Shown here: in pieces, positions 14,024 to 27,770 of the stretch
Layout: each line of letters starts with the position of its first letter
Position numbering within the stretch: the first letter of the stretch is position 1
Assembly: GCA_008360955.1 (NCBI GenBank)
Contig: LUCM01005117.1
Span: 103,327 to 167,326 of the forward strand
Reading direction: 5' to 3'
Source: Fasciolopsis buskii
Taxonomy: Eukaryota > Platyhelminthes > Trematoda > Plagiorchiida > Fasciolidae
DNA length: 64,000 nt
Notes under the pieces: generated by a model
Database searches by the model: none
The model's input: the letters and a program-made list of their open reading frames with translations, nothing else
What the model was told of the DNA's origin: nothing
Position numbers and translations under genes: made by a program

Positions 14024-15507
14024 CTGCAAACAGAAATGGATATATGCCAATCTCCTCCTTTTGGACTAGGATTATCTCCCAAAGCACCAAATATCCACTC
14101 CACCAAATTAGAACAGTAATATTGTGCAACAAAGTTATGGTAACAAACTGCTAAAAGCAGGAGAAGTTGAGGCCAAAAGAGATGTTTGCTACATTTTAGT
14201 CGGGTTCACCTTGAGCATAATTTTTATGTTTCTGGCTAACATGCGCGTTTACTCTTTCTTGCGTGTACCTTAGAGAGAAGCTGACGGTGAGGTGAGCGAA
14301 GGGACTGCTGGTTGCCATCCTCTATCACAGAACCGGTCCGAGAAATTTTACAATATTCGGCCGGATAAATCTGTATTTTACACCATATTTGTCAGCTCAT
14401 TGAACCACGTATCAGACAGTGACGTTGAACTTCCATGGTACCACAGAAGATACTGTGTTTGTAATTATGTACCACTTAGTAAAATAATGATACTCATAAT
14501 AACTAGTCACTAAGTATAAAATCTGAAATAGATCTTTCAACCATGTCAGAATGTCTGAAGAATCAACTCGAAGCAACCGACGCTTCTGTTCACTGACTGA
14601 AGAGTATTAGTAACAAGTAGTGTGAAATATGTAACTCGGTACTATGAAAAGGGCTTGTGAATGTGAGAAGGTGATGCAAATGAATATATCTAACTAAAAT
14701 AGGTCAAGCTTACGAATTGTGATAACCAGGAGGTGTACATTTCAGAACTACTTTTAAGATTTGGGATTGTGAAAACCTGCTTGTAAGAACACTTGTGTAG
14801 TTAAATGAGCATATAGACGAACTATCCTAATTTTGCTTCGATCGACTGAGATGAACTACAATGCGCTTCCTAAACGAGAATTCGGAGGGAGAGTAGACCT
14901 AGCTGGAACCGAAAATAACGCGTTCTATCGGGGCTTGTCATTTTGGTTTAGATTTACAACCATTATCGGTGCACCAAATAGCTTTGAATTTGGTTGCCGC
15001 TTAACAGTGAGATCTACTCAAAAAAGATAAAAAAACGAGAAATTGCAGAACGATCCCTTATAAAATAATAGGTCGAGATAATACGTTGAAGAGAAAAGAC
15101 CCCGAAAGCAGAAACGTCATTGGCTATGGAACTGGATCACATGACATTTTGGGAAGAACTCGTGGACCCTATTTCGGTACTCTAATTGGATATGCGCCGG
15201 CCAGTGTGCTGGCTACCGTTTCATACCCTTTTCCCTCTAACGGCTTAGTCGCTTATTGCGAGTTGCTTTCTTTCAAGCTGTAATGCACAACTCAACGAGC
15301 TTTCTAGAGTCTGGAATGATAAGAGATTGTGGGCCCCAACTAATGGACCGATCACTCAAGTAAACGACGGACTCAGGCTGATGATTAACTCATCTCTCAT
15401 GTAGATGACCAAAGCTAAATATGGATTACTCATTATAGTTTTGCGAGAATACAGAAAGGTGACCCTCTGGTAGCAACATTTGATGAGTGCCCTTCGACGA
15501 TGCATAC

Positions 15508-15628
15508 CTGAGCATTGCGATAAACGGAACTTGCCATGGACCATAAAATCGTTCGCCTCGACGGTGGGCTTGAAACATTTTGTTTTGTAAACGAAAACGG
15601 GTACCTCGTCGAAAAGCAGCGCAGTATG
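15508..15628 (-). CDS. candidate internal exon, frame ambiguous
   Basis: On the minus strand an acceptor (accagttctgtattag) and a donor (ctcag/gtatgc) bound 121 bases. All three frames are open across the interval, so the reading is not certain. One frame (phase 1 in, phase 2 out) joins in phase to the candidate exon at 13.9 kb. A second, phase 0 in, reads FDEVPVFVYKTKCFKPTVEA and has its upstream stop exactly at the acceptor TAG, as real exons often do. I cannot assign a family in either frame. Confidence 0.25.
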
Positions 15629-18600
15629 CTAATACAGAACTGGTGAAGCCCACATGTTTGACCTCGAAAACTACTTTTGAAATGGCGGTATTTGCAACAG
15701 AAGTTCTGCACATCTCATCACCTGACGTGGGCGCTCACATAACAGTCAGTTGACGTAACCAGGCTTCTGATCCCGCGTTCACTCTCACAAACTGTTTATT
15801 TTTAGAACGTATTTAATTCACTCTCTAGGCGGAAACCGCCATAATTTAATTTAGCTTAATCGAATTCATTCAATTACATCTTTTCAACAGGAGAAAGCGA
15901 AATGTCTTCACAATTCCCGGCATTTGTTCTCACTATGTATTATCTTGTTATCTCCCATGTTTGCTGATCCTTACGCATTTAGGCCCGAGAAGACAGAAGC
16001 CAAATGAGCTATCAGCCCGAATCCTTTTATTACGAAGCAACTTTGAAATCACAGTAGGTGGTGTGATGAACCGGTTTGGGCAATACAAGTTAATCCAAAA
16101 TATCTCGCAAGTTGGATTTTGGTAAATTAGTGTTCCACAAAAAGACCCTACTAGGAAATACTGCAGAGTGATTTACTCACCAGATTTTGTTTGCCGGTCA
16201 CACTGGATAGAATGGATGGACACGAGGATAAAGCGATGGACGTGCGTGCATGTATTATATCGGTGAATGGGTAGAGGGTAGCCGTAGACTGACAGTGCCC
16301 CGAAATAGGATTCAGATCTTATGAAACACGGGCAAGGAAATAGACTGGAAACAGTAACGTGAAATGTAAACCCAGGGGAGAAAATTCTCTGAATCTTTGT
16401 AACCTAGTAAGGATTATCTTTCTAGGTATATCAGACAAACATCCAAACAATAGAGGATTAGAATCCCTGAATGCGAGGAAATGAAACAAAAGCTATTCCA
16501 ACCAGATTGGCATGTGACTCTTCAGTCACATATCACGCTAGATCTGGTGATCACACTATTTATTTAGTCGAAGTCGACGTACATTGAAAGCCTGTAAGCA
16601 AAAATTGTGACAAGTTGCACCTATCCTGTATGCCACAGCCCAAATAACAGAGCAGAGGCTTCCGTTATGTGAATGACAACGCAATGCCCTACTAATTCTA
16701 CTTGACCTATCAAACTCGAAATCGATGATAGAATCGAAGGTCCAGAAAATGCTGCGTCGTGGCACGTGAACACCCATAAGTACTTGACCACTGAGAGCTG
16801 ATACGCTAGAATAACAGATATGAACCTAGACGCCCACTAACCGTATCTGGGTTGACTGATTGTAGGACTAGTGGATACTCAAATCTTGTTTCACAAACAT
16901 CTCTTGTTTGGTGATGCGGTGAAATTTAAAGTCATGGTTTTCAGCCGCCTTCCTTATGCATGCACCTTCCACTGGGCCCATACCTTAAGCATATCGTAGG
17001 CAAAGCAAAAAATAGTTATACTGACAAGAATTCGTTCAACTAATTCGATTGGGCAAGAGAAACAAAAATGAATAAATCAGAACAAGCCTTATAGCCTCTG
17101 TTTGGACTGCGAGTAAAGCTTCGATCATATGATGAGTCGAACGAACTTTATTCACACACGTGGAATGATATAATACTGATGGTTTTTCACACTGATTGGG
17201 CAAACAAAGCGATAGGAATCATAAATGATTTCGTGTGGATCACAGAGACTATTTTCTAAACATATTTACACTCACAATTACATATAGTTGTTTAGCCATA
17301 TTTATGTGTGAATTTATCTGTGTATGTATTTATAGGTATATATATGTATATTCAGTACCTACGAAAGAACGCCCGACGGTTATTCTATTAAGGGATTCAT
17401 TTCTTCATATTCGTCTTTTTTTCAAGACTATATTTGCACAGTCACGAAACGTTCCTACCAAAGCACAGATGTAATTCAAATGAGCAGAACCATTGAGGTA
17501 TGCAATGTAATTTTGTGCCGGAACAACATAATTGCCATAACAAACAAATATTCTTGCATTCATGCGACTAACGGCAGCGCATGTGAGGTCGGTCAGTGAA
17601 GCTTGACCAGACCAGCAACATATATATATATATATATGCGGAAATTAGTTAATGAGTCAGCATGAATCTGTTTGGGACATCTATCGCCTAGACAGACCTT
17701 TTAACGGTGGTCTCAGTTTCACACTGTTTTGTTTACCTGCCTGAACTGGTTCCGTATGTGATTGCCAATTCAATTTGATTTGACCCATGGGACCTTGTTA
17801 GTGCATGCTCCACTATATACTATTTGTTTTTTGTACTGCTCACACGTAGTTACTGGATTTTCATTTGGTATGAACATCAAAATCGACAAAAAACGTAATG
17901 CTAGATGACCTTTTTTCCGGGATGCAGTCAATTCAAGCTTATAGAGAGCGGCAACTGGCTCACAACGTCCATACTGATTGGATGAAGTCAAAAAGGTAAT
18001 GTAAGGATATTTGAGTTAGGGCTGTACGTTCGAATTCCCCTAAACTACTAGTTATTTTCTCATGTAGTAGGCGTCGAATGGCCTCAGATTCCTTCCAGAA
18101 ACATTTCATTTTGGTTCTTTATTGTTCAACTGAATAAATAGGCTGCTACTATTATTGTTATTCCCATTCAGTATAATAGAGTTTTCTACTGCCTAACTGC
18201 TTCCTATGATTGTTTGTTTGTTTGCGGACAGTTGCAGAAGTGTGCTAATTCCTTCACCTAAGTTGGAAGCAACCGGCAATTGACTCACAAGTTACTAGGA
18301 TTTCCTCGCAAATCCGATAGTTGTCTCGGTGATTGACGGGAAGCAGCATTACCTGAGTGACGACTATTCTGTCCTTTTCAATTCGCGAACTTTGCTGGGC
18401 TAATTCCCGGCAGGATTCTTGCAAATTCGACTTCTGCTTTATCAATACTCCATAAAGGACTCAACAGTTGGCAAAATTCTACCTGCTCCCCGCTTACCAT
18501 AGGTTCCGAAATTATCGAAAAGTTGTACGTCAATGTAACTGATCAGTAAGGAGTGCGATCCTTCTCAAACGAGAGCTTGCATTACTGTGCTATCCCAAAT

Positions 18601-21600
18601 ATTTAAAAGTCTGCTAACTCCTAGTGCAACCGATCCAGTAACTCCTGTTAGTTCCAATCAAATGCCCTCTACCAGGCCTGGTCCTTTCCGAAGAATCAGT
18701 GATGAGTTAGATTCTGGATTTTTATTTTGGCTAGACTAAGCTGGAATCACTTGTCTTGAAGGGACTGGCAGATGACTGGTCAAGAGTCATGCCAACACAC
18801 TTCCTGACAGAAACAAGTGCTCATGCACGAGTGGCGATGGACAGTTAATTTTACTGAACATTCACATGCGCACGTCACTGGTACCAGTTAGTCACACACT
18901 GGCATGTTGCACCATACCATAACCATGCATGCCATAATCCATACCTGTCAACGGATTACGTGTGTTGAGAGTCCGGGAACGTTACGTTGCTCTACTACCT
19001 TAAAATAACTTGTACTTGTTTACTGCTGCTTGTCTATACTAATCAAACCAAAACCACTGTTTTAAATTCGAGCCTAGAGTTCAGCAAGACTGTACGCAAT
19101 CATCGCTGACTTCACCCATGATTGGTCTATATCTTTATAATGGAGGACTCTATCCCCTTCATAGAATAGAGTATGATTTGACGTATGCTAATGTCGGAAC
19201 GGGTGCCATTCAATAGGTAACGCAAGTAGATTCAAGGAAAACACTTCATCGCCCATATTAATGGAATGCTTTCTACATTCATCGGATAATTTATTAATTC
19301 ACAACGGTCATTTTTTCGATTGGCCAACATCCAGCAAATGTCGACCACTTCACGAACCCTAATCGGTTGAACCAGCTGATTTCTTGTACTCATTCCGACC
19401 GGTCCAAATGGGTTGTTGAGAACAAGTGACCGTTTACATCCATGTAACAAACAGGCCGGTTTATGTAAGTCTGTGTCAGGTTCCACTCGGCAAAAGCAAA
19501 CAAGAGCGGATAAACAACGGAAATTCCATTTAACTCCACGACTCTTATTCCTTGGGTTTCGCGTCTCAAACTGCGCCCAACACGACTTATCCTAGAAGCA
19601 AATGCAGCCATCATCAATAGGCAATATCTGATCATTGTGGTTTGGACACAGTTGAAAGACGTTAACGCCTGGGCGGGGCATTTTGTGTTCCATTTAGTTT
19701 CAAAAATTCAATCACCAACACCTGATGAGTTGTGGAAACATGGCTCAAACGGATACAAATTGTTCGAAATCAGTTTTGTCTTGTTAGGTTGCGGTACTTG
19801 AAGTTGAAAATTAGTGCGTCATTTTTGGGTCATATTGTTTGTGCTTTAAAATTTCTGTTCACAAGATCACAGAAACTCTTGGTCACGCGCGCTTACCATG
19901 ATGCATCTGTTGTCAGAGGAACTAGCCTTGTGACTGCGAGATTGGAAGAATTCTACAACCTATTATTCGGTGGGGTAGAGGCTGTTCAAGGTTGGGCGTT
20001 TGCAAAACTGACAATCAAATAAGTTGATTAGGAATCCCAAGTTCTGTAGACCTGAAAATAACTTGCTCATGAAATTTGTTCAAATCTCTGTTCCTCATAC
20101 TGAGTGGAAGTCATGAGTAATTTGCTTGTATTGCATTGCGTTGTATTGTAGTGACGTATTCGTCAGACCCATTTGTTCGAATTCAATAATGCGACTTCGA
20201 TTTCACTTTTAGTTTTACTGCTTTGTGCCGTGTTCCATTGAGCTACTGGGGTACGTTGAAGTGCTTCATTCATTTAGCACACGGTCACTCAAATTAAGTC
20301 ATCAAATGGTACCCGTAGCGATAACTAAGCCAACGTTAAGAATGTAACAGTTAATTATTCATTAATGGAAAAATGAATTTATGAAGGTAAGGTAAGTATA
20401 TTCGTGTCAAACCAGGACGAGTAGAACAGCCGATGCACAGACACATGCACAAATATGCGAAGGCCGCAAAATATACCGAATAATGTATCCAGATATTCGA
20501 TTGACAGGATGAAGATGAGCACGTTCACTACCGCGATGGAAATCGATATTGGGACAAGCAGGCATGGATGTAAGAACATAAGTAGCGAATATTTACTGTC
20601 CGTGATTAAATCACCCTTGCGAAAGACGAACAAACCAGATCATGTGTTGATCAGCAGTCCCAAATCAGTCAGTGCGAATCTGGTAGGTAGTCATTGTGGA
20701 AATACCATTCACACTACTCTGGGATGACTGTACAAAACGAAAATAAAAACCTCGACGAACAGTAGGCACGGAGTTATCCAGAGAAGACTGGGAAACTCAC
20801 AGCCACATCCGAGTTTCCACCAGAACAATTTGAACTGTCTAAATTTTACCCAGTAGCCAACACGGCTCAGGTGGAAACATTTTACAGTGTTCTCGCTTGC
20901 TGGGCCTAAAATCTGGATTTCACGGCTGGATGATGCAACACATACTACCTAAATGCTAGATTCCGCGACTGGATAGGTAAGAACAAGGACTGATGAACGA
21001 AAATTGCTTCTCTAGTGGGGAGGAAAAACGAGCAGCTGTTTTGAGACGTCCGAAAGTGCAACACACTGTAAACGATGCTCGCATTTTGTCATCATACACT
21101 ACGGATAGCAATGAACGTAAATAAACAGGGTAATATACCTCAGGGTTTATGGTTTTTAGGTTAACGAGCATCACAGAAATCAACTTTTATAGTATCAGAA
21201 TCATCATCTGTTAAATATAATTCCGATTGCTAATACCGATTCTTACGTTTAAGCTGAATAATCAAAGCTTATGAGAGGGTTAAAATGGTTAGTGGTTGCC
21301 AAATGCCTCAAATTGTTCAGCCAAACCAATTTTCCGCTTACCGTTAGATATTTTGGCCCGTTTTGTTACGCAATTTCTCCTCCATGATAACTTTCCTAAT
21401 GATTCCTTAGCAAAACCGTTGCTCAGTTGCAAACGAACCGTTGGTAAAACGATATTTATCGGTAGCAAATGCTGTCAGAACGAGTGCATTTTTGAAACGC
21501 TTTGTAGCGATATACACACAGTAGATAGAGGCATTAAAAGTGCCACTTTTACTTGCACTTGTCAGGTTCTCATCTGTTATTCGATCTAAGGACAAGGCCA

Positions 21601-21764
21601 CTTGGGCCGTGGGTGTCACTGGCGTTCACAATCGATTGGTTTGTGAGGAACCAGGGAGCCAAGTGATTCATTTGTTATTGTGCACGTGTGTTTGTAAGTT
21701 ACGCGAACTTCACTAAGCAAATTCGGTAGCCAGCTCAATCACACGAAAACTTTTTCACCAAAAT
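15629..21764. other. non-coding or unassigned DNA
   Basis: No gene is supported. Weak signals are a plus-strand acceptor at about 15890 (ttacatcttttcaacag) followed by a short ATG frame resembling a signal peptide; a minus-strand acceptor at about 16211 followed by 22 bases and a consensus donor (gtgagt), which would be a micro-exon; and a minus-strand 120-codon frame ending at 19232 that begins just after an acceptor-like cttctag. None has a partner or a recognisable domain. Confidence 0.4.
17620..17637. repeat. short AT dinucleotide repeat
   Basis: Perfect alternating A/T run of 18 bases. Confidence 0.9.
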
Positions 21765-22105
21765 AAATTATCCACTCAAGCACGCACCCAAGTACCCACT
21801 TATTCATTAATTTACTTATTTAATCACATGCTCTCTCATCCATTGACTCCATCATTTACTCACTCACTCAACTGTTTTTTTCTCTCCTGAACCCATTCTT
21901 TGCTCTCTGTCTTCAGTCACGTGTTCAAGCGCTCGCTAACTAGTTCACTCGGTCATTCATCCACTCCGTAAATCCCTAGTTCTCTCACCAAATCATTAGT
22001 TCACCCGAGATTCCCCCGTCTAACTCGACCGGGAGAACACGGTAGATCGTTCATTGGCTTACCCACTGGTTGACTCAGTTTTCAGTCATTAAGTATGGGA
22101 CGTCA
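21765..22105. repeat. degenerate cattcat/cactcact simple-sequence tract
   Basis: About 340 bases in which short units such as cactca, ttcatt, catcca and actcact recur without exact periodicity, giving a strand strongly enriched in C and T. It looks like a decayed tetranucleotide microsatellite. Flanking DNA on both sides has ordinary composition. Confidence 0.6.
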
Positions 22106-24129
22106 TTTTGACTCATCCGACGAACTCGGTTTCTTTTGTCTCCCCCGATCATCCACCAAGTAAAATCACTCAGTCCGTCTGCGTGGATGGCTGGCTATTT
22201 GGCGCACACCCTCTCAAAATTATTCATTTTCTGGTCGATTTGTTGAAGCAACTACTTTCTTGCGTGATAAGTCATCAAAGCTATGATTGACACGGCCAGT
22301 TTAGGTCACAAAACCATGCGTATCCTGAGAACACTACTTCATTGAATAACTGAGTATTTATCCACGAAAGAAATGATGACTGATTTCCTAAAATGGACTA
22401 AATGTCTAACTGATAGAGTCCCACATTTCGATTCCATTTCCAATATGGAACTAGTTGAACGCGTTAATGTCCCATTGTTTGCCTTTATAGTAGGCCTGTG
22501 CTCAAAACCGTGCCAATTCGCGCTAAACATTATCTCATTTCCTGATGATAATGACAACGATCATTCCATTTTTCATATCGAGTTTTAGATTGGTGAGTTG
22601 TATCATTATGAGTATTCCATGCATCTGTTCCTGTATTGAGCCATTTGTGGCCAGACCCAAAAATTCCATTGAAATCCGCAAGCTTGTTGCCACTGTGGCG
22701 ATGTCCGGTGAAGAATAGATGTAAGCCCACGTGACCTCACACACATGGACGAGTGGAAGATCTCATGCCAAGGTTTTCAGTGACACTAGTGAAATTGTTG
22801 GCCGAGGAATACCGGCCTGTCATAAAGTTCAAATCGACAGCGATATTATGCGGTAAAATTTGATACTCAGTTTTATAGTTTCTTGTGTTGAAAACGGCGT
22901 TTAAGTGCGAAGCATCCAATTCCTATAGTAAGGGTATTATCGGAAAAATTGCGAAATTATTCTTCCTGAACCTCTTTCGAGGTTTTAACATTTCTGCGCA
23001 TATATCGCAAAAGTTATCGGTCGATTCACATAAAGAATCCGCCGTGTTTGGGCACATATGAAATTGGAGGATTCCAGGTTGATACGTGGCGACTACAATG
23101 TGCCAGGTTTCAAGGGCGTGGCAAGAGAAGTAACTCGAATACATCGAAAACAGCCTGTGTTCATGGTAGCTAAGTTTGCTTCTACATACAAGTCATAGAG
23201 TAGCAGTGATTTGCCAACAGGTTCTGTTAATATAGCGTCCAAAACTGGCCGTTTACTTGGCTCTTTTGTTAGCGCACACTAGCAAACGAGGGGACAGGTG
23301 TGTCTTCAAATTGAGACTCTAATTCTGCATAGTCGGAAGCCGCCCTATTCGTAATAACTTCAAAGGTTCCTACCCGTTGAGGGTTAGAGAGTCATTGGCG
23401 CAGCAGGCTGAATGAGCAAATACTTTTCGAATTTGCATGGTCCCAGTAACAAATATGATGAAACAAAAAGATAGCAGTTTGATTGAGCGCAGAAGCGTGA
23501 CATGTAATTTGATGCAAGTGGTATGTAACACAAATTTGGAGTGACAGTGCGGACGAAAGGCATTAGAAAGGGTGGCAGAAAGGTGGCAGCAAGGTTGCAC
23601 GGTTGCTCAGTGACAATTTTCAAGGAATCGCAAAAATAGATTGAAACCAAGTCAATCAGCTTGATGAAGCATGAAATAACTAGATCTAAGGAGAGAGGGA
23701 CAAGAAATTCTTTGCTATGGTTCGACCGCGTATGCTCATATAGTTAACGGTTCATATTCATCCCCAGCAGTTTTCCACCGGAATATTCCATTAGTGTCCA
23801 TCGATATCCGAGGTCAAGCGAGTTTTTATACCGTGGGTATTTTACCATATGAAGATTGAGTTCAATATAAATCATATCAAACTGAGAGGAAACGAAGCAG
23901 ACCCTGGGACCTAAAAGACTAATATCACAGGATTGGTTTATCTTACATGTACCCCTCATGGTTTGACAACTGATGTCAAGGCTGACAGACCGGCCATCGG
24001 GTTTTAATCTGTACGAGGCGTGAGTCGAACTACATCAGACCCCTAGTCAAACAACATAGTCGTCAGTTTTCATGTTAGGCATGGCACATTTGAGCTGAAA
24101 TCAAACGGGTCTCTTCCTATCCTTTACTT
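22106..24129. other. non-coding or unassigned DNA
   Basis: Several 60-88 codon frames overlap one another on both strands at 22.3-22.7 and 23.4-23.7 kb. None has supporting splice signals or a domain I recognise. Confidence 0.4.
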
Positions 24130-24265
24130 CCATTTTTAATGAAATCACGGAATATTTCGCTTTTTCAGGAAGGCGGAGGTGACCAACAGAAGATTTACCA
24201 ATTAAGAAAGATGACTGGCGGTAAGTGGATTCGGGCTTGCGACTTTCAGGTTGAAAACCATGTTG
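24130..24265 (-). repeat. tRNA-derived SINE copy, antisense
   Basis: Read on the minus strand it matches the SINE at 54.5 kb along its length: tcaacctgaaagtcgcaag before a diverged B-box (cccgaatcc), then a spacer, then cttctgttggtcacc and cctgaaaa, then an A-rich tail with attaaaaa. The order and spacing of these words agree with the other copies. On the plus strand this antisense copy shows a perfect acceptor (ctttttcag) and a perfect donor (ggcg/gtaagt) around 52 open bases. I treat that as a by-product of the SINE. Confidence 0.65.
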
Positions 24266-24969
24266 ACGACTGATGGAACAACTCCGGCGATATCTACTTC
24301 AGTTTCTCATTTGAACATGACTATTCTTGAACTTGATCTCAAAAATGTGAATAAAGCGCTTGTCTTCTTGGTCAAAATCGATTTGAAAAAAGTGCCACTT
24401 CGAAACACAACAAACTGAAATCAATAAAACTTGGCTTGCACTAGTCATTCTTTTCAACAAAAGTTTTAATGAAAAATCACGTATGAACACATGCTGACGG
24501 TGACAGCGAATACGGATTGTGTTCACTCAACAATCCCTTCAAAGCTCAAGTTTAATAAAGAATGGGATAAGAAATAACTTCAAAAATAAGATGGCTCTAC
24601 GCACTGTGAAATTATGACAAAATACCGGAAAACTGGGGTAAACGTTTTAGTTGGTCTTGCTTTCAAACAGGAAGTTGATCCGATTTTCTAAGATTTATAG
24701 CCTTGAAATTCTACCCGTTGGTGTCTTTTGTCAACTTTCGCTACTGGGTTTTTAGAATCCACCTCAGCTAAGTAGATGTGAAATAAAAAAGAAAAGTACC
24801 TCGGTTAAATGTTGCTTGTTTAACTATCGTGAACTGGAGAAGGTACAGTTCATTTGCAGCGTGTCCTGTGGGTTCTGTAGATCCCATGTTGGTTTTATTG
24901 CATGCTAGTTGATACTGTTTGAAATCGATGAGCTTCGGCCTTCGTTAGTCTTTCTGATTTTGTACTTCC

Positions 24970-25135
24970 CTGTTCGGCTGCCGGCGGTCAAGCGGAAATA
25001 GGGGTTTGGACGTTGAGGTCGCGATTTCAAATCTCCTCACAGTCAATCAACTTCTCCCGTTGACAGCCCTCTGTTTGCTTTGCCTCTTTCCTGAAAACAA
25101 TTTGCCCTTTTGCTTCAGTAAAAAACGTTAAAAGG
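24970..25135 (+). repeat. tRNA-derived SINE copy (diverged)
   Basis: The plus strand carries the family head ggtcaagcggaaatag, then gttgaggtcgcgatttcaaat in place of an intact B-box, then gacagccctctgtttgc, tttcctgaaaac and an A-rich end (gtaaaaaacgttaaaagg). Same order as the copies at 46.1 and 54.5 kb. The B-box is degraded, so this copy is probably transcriptionally dead. Confidence 0.7.
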
Positions 25136-27048
25136 ACAAAGATTAAGTGACCCCAGAGATTATGTCCCAGTGCATGCAGTACATCCGTTTTGGCAAAACA
25201 GCATCGGTTCTGAACATCTGGCCGTGCAATGCGTCTATCAGAACTGGTCGACTACATCATTATGTCGCTCAGTACCAACGTGGAAAAATATATCTCTATC
25301 CATTCTCCTACTAGTTTTATTGATTCACTAGTTGGATCAAGTTAGTATAAACCTTGAAAGAGACGTCATCAGTGAATATCTGTTTTCTCTGCTGAAATTC
25401 CTACCTGTCAATTCGAAGAATTTAGATGAGCTCTATGACTTTCGTGATCTGATTAGCAGAGCATGAGCGTTAGAACCTTAGTAACGGGGAAGGAAAGTGA
25501 AAAAAAACTAGCAGGTGACTGTATGACATACTGAAAAAAGATGGCCCTCCAGGTGATAAACGTATCTCGTAGATTGTTTTTGCATGTCCTATATCGTTTT
25601 TGCCGTTGGTTGTTGTCGTGCACTTGGCAGTCATTGGAAGTTTGGCAAAATATAATCAATACAATGATTGATGCAGATGCATCCACATTCAACTCGTCTG
25701 TGGGAACCGTAAGAGTATTACAATAAAGGTGTGTTGTTCAAGTCAAAATAACCATCACCAGACACCAAGGAGGATTCTGTCACGGGACGAATCGTAATGA
25801 ATCGGATTTCGCACTCATAAAACTGCCCGAGCTGTTGCCTGCGTATAACCTAATGTTGGTGGCATCAATTCGCTTACCGTTCGAAAATAGATATCTATAT
25901 TAGATGCCTAAGTGTACCATGTTCAGAAAAGTCAATAAAGGAATACGTAGTCAAACGGACTTACTTCCGTCAGCTGTGTTTACTATTATCATTCTCGTCT
26001 GATTTGGAATATACTGGTCTAAATATCCATGTCTAGCTGCGATTAACTGAGAAAGGCAAAAGTTGCGTCAGAATTCGCGATACTTTTCTTTCTCCAATGT
26101 ACACCATTCATTTATATACTGGATCCTGTGGGCCAGACAGGACCATGTTACCGTGGCTGTTGTCTTTATTAGTACTACTTCTTTAACGAGTCTTGTCGAT
26201 GGCGTATGAAGCACCCGTATTTGATAGATTTTACTGCAGCCTACCAAACTTGTATCTGCTCGCAGATCGGAAGGCTACCAATGTGCTTGTGCCGGTAGAA
26301 TGAGACAAAAACCTCGGACTGTATAATCGATCCACAAGGACTGAGCTGTGTGTTCCTCACGTTGGACTGGAATACTCTTGTAATTCCACAACGATCACTT
26401 GTAGCCATCTAGACACATTCCAAAATGCACCTAACCCTAAACAAGTTGGCCTGAATCTGCATTTTTGTGTGCTGGAGCTGACGGTGATCGATACTGAGGC
26501 CACTGGTGCTCGCGTTCTTTTAAACTCAGTGTCTATGAACAAAGCAGTGGATTCTTAAAGGAAACCACATTAAACCGGATACAACCTAACACACGTCTAG
26601 ACACAAGAGATCAATTGTTGGGTTTTGGTGTAGTAGGTTTAAAAGATCTGCTGCGCTCGGAGGAGCAGCGTACGAAGTTTGAAGGATGATATTTTGATCG
26701 ACATTGTACCTTGATCTGAAGACCGAACAGTAATCAGCCCTTACTCAACAGGGTGCAAGAGGAACAGACTGAACGCTACAGACCGTTGGATTCGAGATAT
26801 TTGGGTTGTCCGATGGGATAACGGAAGGAAACAGCCAGAAATTTCTACAGTTTGCCTAGCCTACGAGTTTACCTTTTGAGACAAAAGAATACAAATATAC
26901 ATGCTGCACCATAGTCTCGACGATGAGGCCACAGATTTTATTCATCCTGTTTTTGGATCCCAGTGCAGGAGATGATTCAGTAATTGTGCTAGGGAAGTTA
27001 ATAAAATACTGCTAGATAGAATGAAGTGAAACACACGAGCTCGTTTAG
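25136..27048. other. non-coding or unassigned DNA
   Basis: No gene is supported. A plus-strand frame after a weak acceptor at about 25201 reads toward a hydrophobic end (SILLLVLLIH), and a short ATG frame lies at about 26200-26305. Either could belong to the plus-strand gene at 27 kb, but phases and donors are not convincing. Confidence 0.35.
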
Positions 27049-27265
27049 TACTTCAATGAACAATGGCAAAACAAAATCGAAGGTAACTCTCCGTTATCCG
27101 ATGACAGCGATCCCACAAAAGACCCCGCAACCATCGATGTGGATCAAGAAACAGCCGATCAAGATCTGTCTTCCTCTCTCAGAAGGAGAAGAATATCGAT
27201 GAACGAAATACGAGATCTTACAGACCAAGCGGGTCCGCCAGATTCAATTGCACAACTAGTTGCCT
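27049..27265 (+). CDS. internal exon of an unrecognised gene (acidic, RRRRIS motif)
   Basis: An acceptor-like tcgtttag is followed by 217 bases open in one frame, starting YFNEQWQNKIEG. The middle is acidic and Ser/Thr-rich (SPLSDDSDPTKDPATIDVDQ); then come SLRRRRISMNEIRDLTDQ and PPDSIAQLVA. RRRRIS fits a basophilic kinase site (R-x-x-S type). No early Met exists, so a long-ORF search from start codons misses it. A donor (gcct/gtaaat) leaves one base, and the exon at 28.3 kb begins with the two bases needed to complete a Ser codon. Composition is very unlike translated intron. Family not recognised; probably a cytoplasmic regulatory tail. Confidence 0.5.
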
Positions 27266-27770
27266 GTAAATCAACAAAATTCACTCTCGTATTCGGTGTC
27301 GAGTAATTTCCATTGGCATCACGCCCTTTACTTAACAAAATGAAAAAAACCAGAAGAAAGTGAAGTTACCCAACACACGATCCTGATGGGAGAAAAATCG
27401 GTTGAATTAAATGAAACAAAAGACAACTACAAATCAAAGTAAACACATAAATGTGCAAAACAGGAAAAAGATTACTCATCGCCATCACTCATTGGCATTA
27501 CGCCGATGTCAAGTTAGCTACTGATTTCCGACTGATACAACGACATGGTTGGAAGGTAGAAGCAAATGTATGCAAACGGAGATCACTATATCATGGCTTA
27601 AATATCCGAGCAAAATAGCCTGTGAATATGCTCTGTTTTCACCTAGCAAAAAACTGTTTGTGCCATTTCTGTCTTGATGTTCCCGCTTGCATTTTTGTGG
27701 GCGGGCGATACCGACTTGGAGGCAGGACTGAATGACTGAACGGCGTACTACGAAATGTGACAGGGATTGG

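Noticed and set aside
24171..24222. A 52-base plus-strand exon with ideal acceptor and donor
   Set aside because: It lies wholly inside an antisense SINE. The acceptor is the complement of the SINE word tcctgaaaa, so the signals are explained by the repeat.
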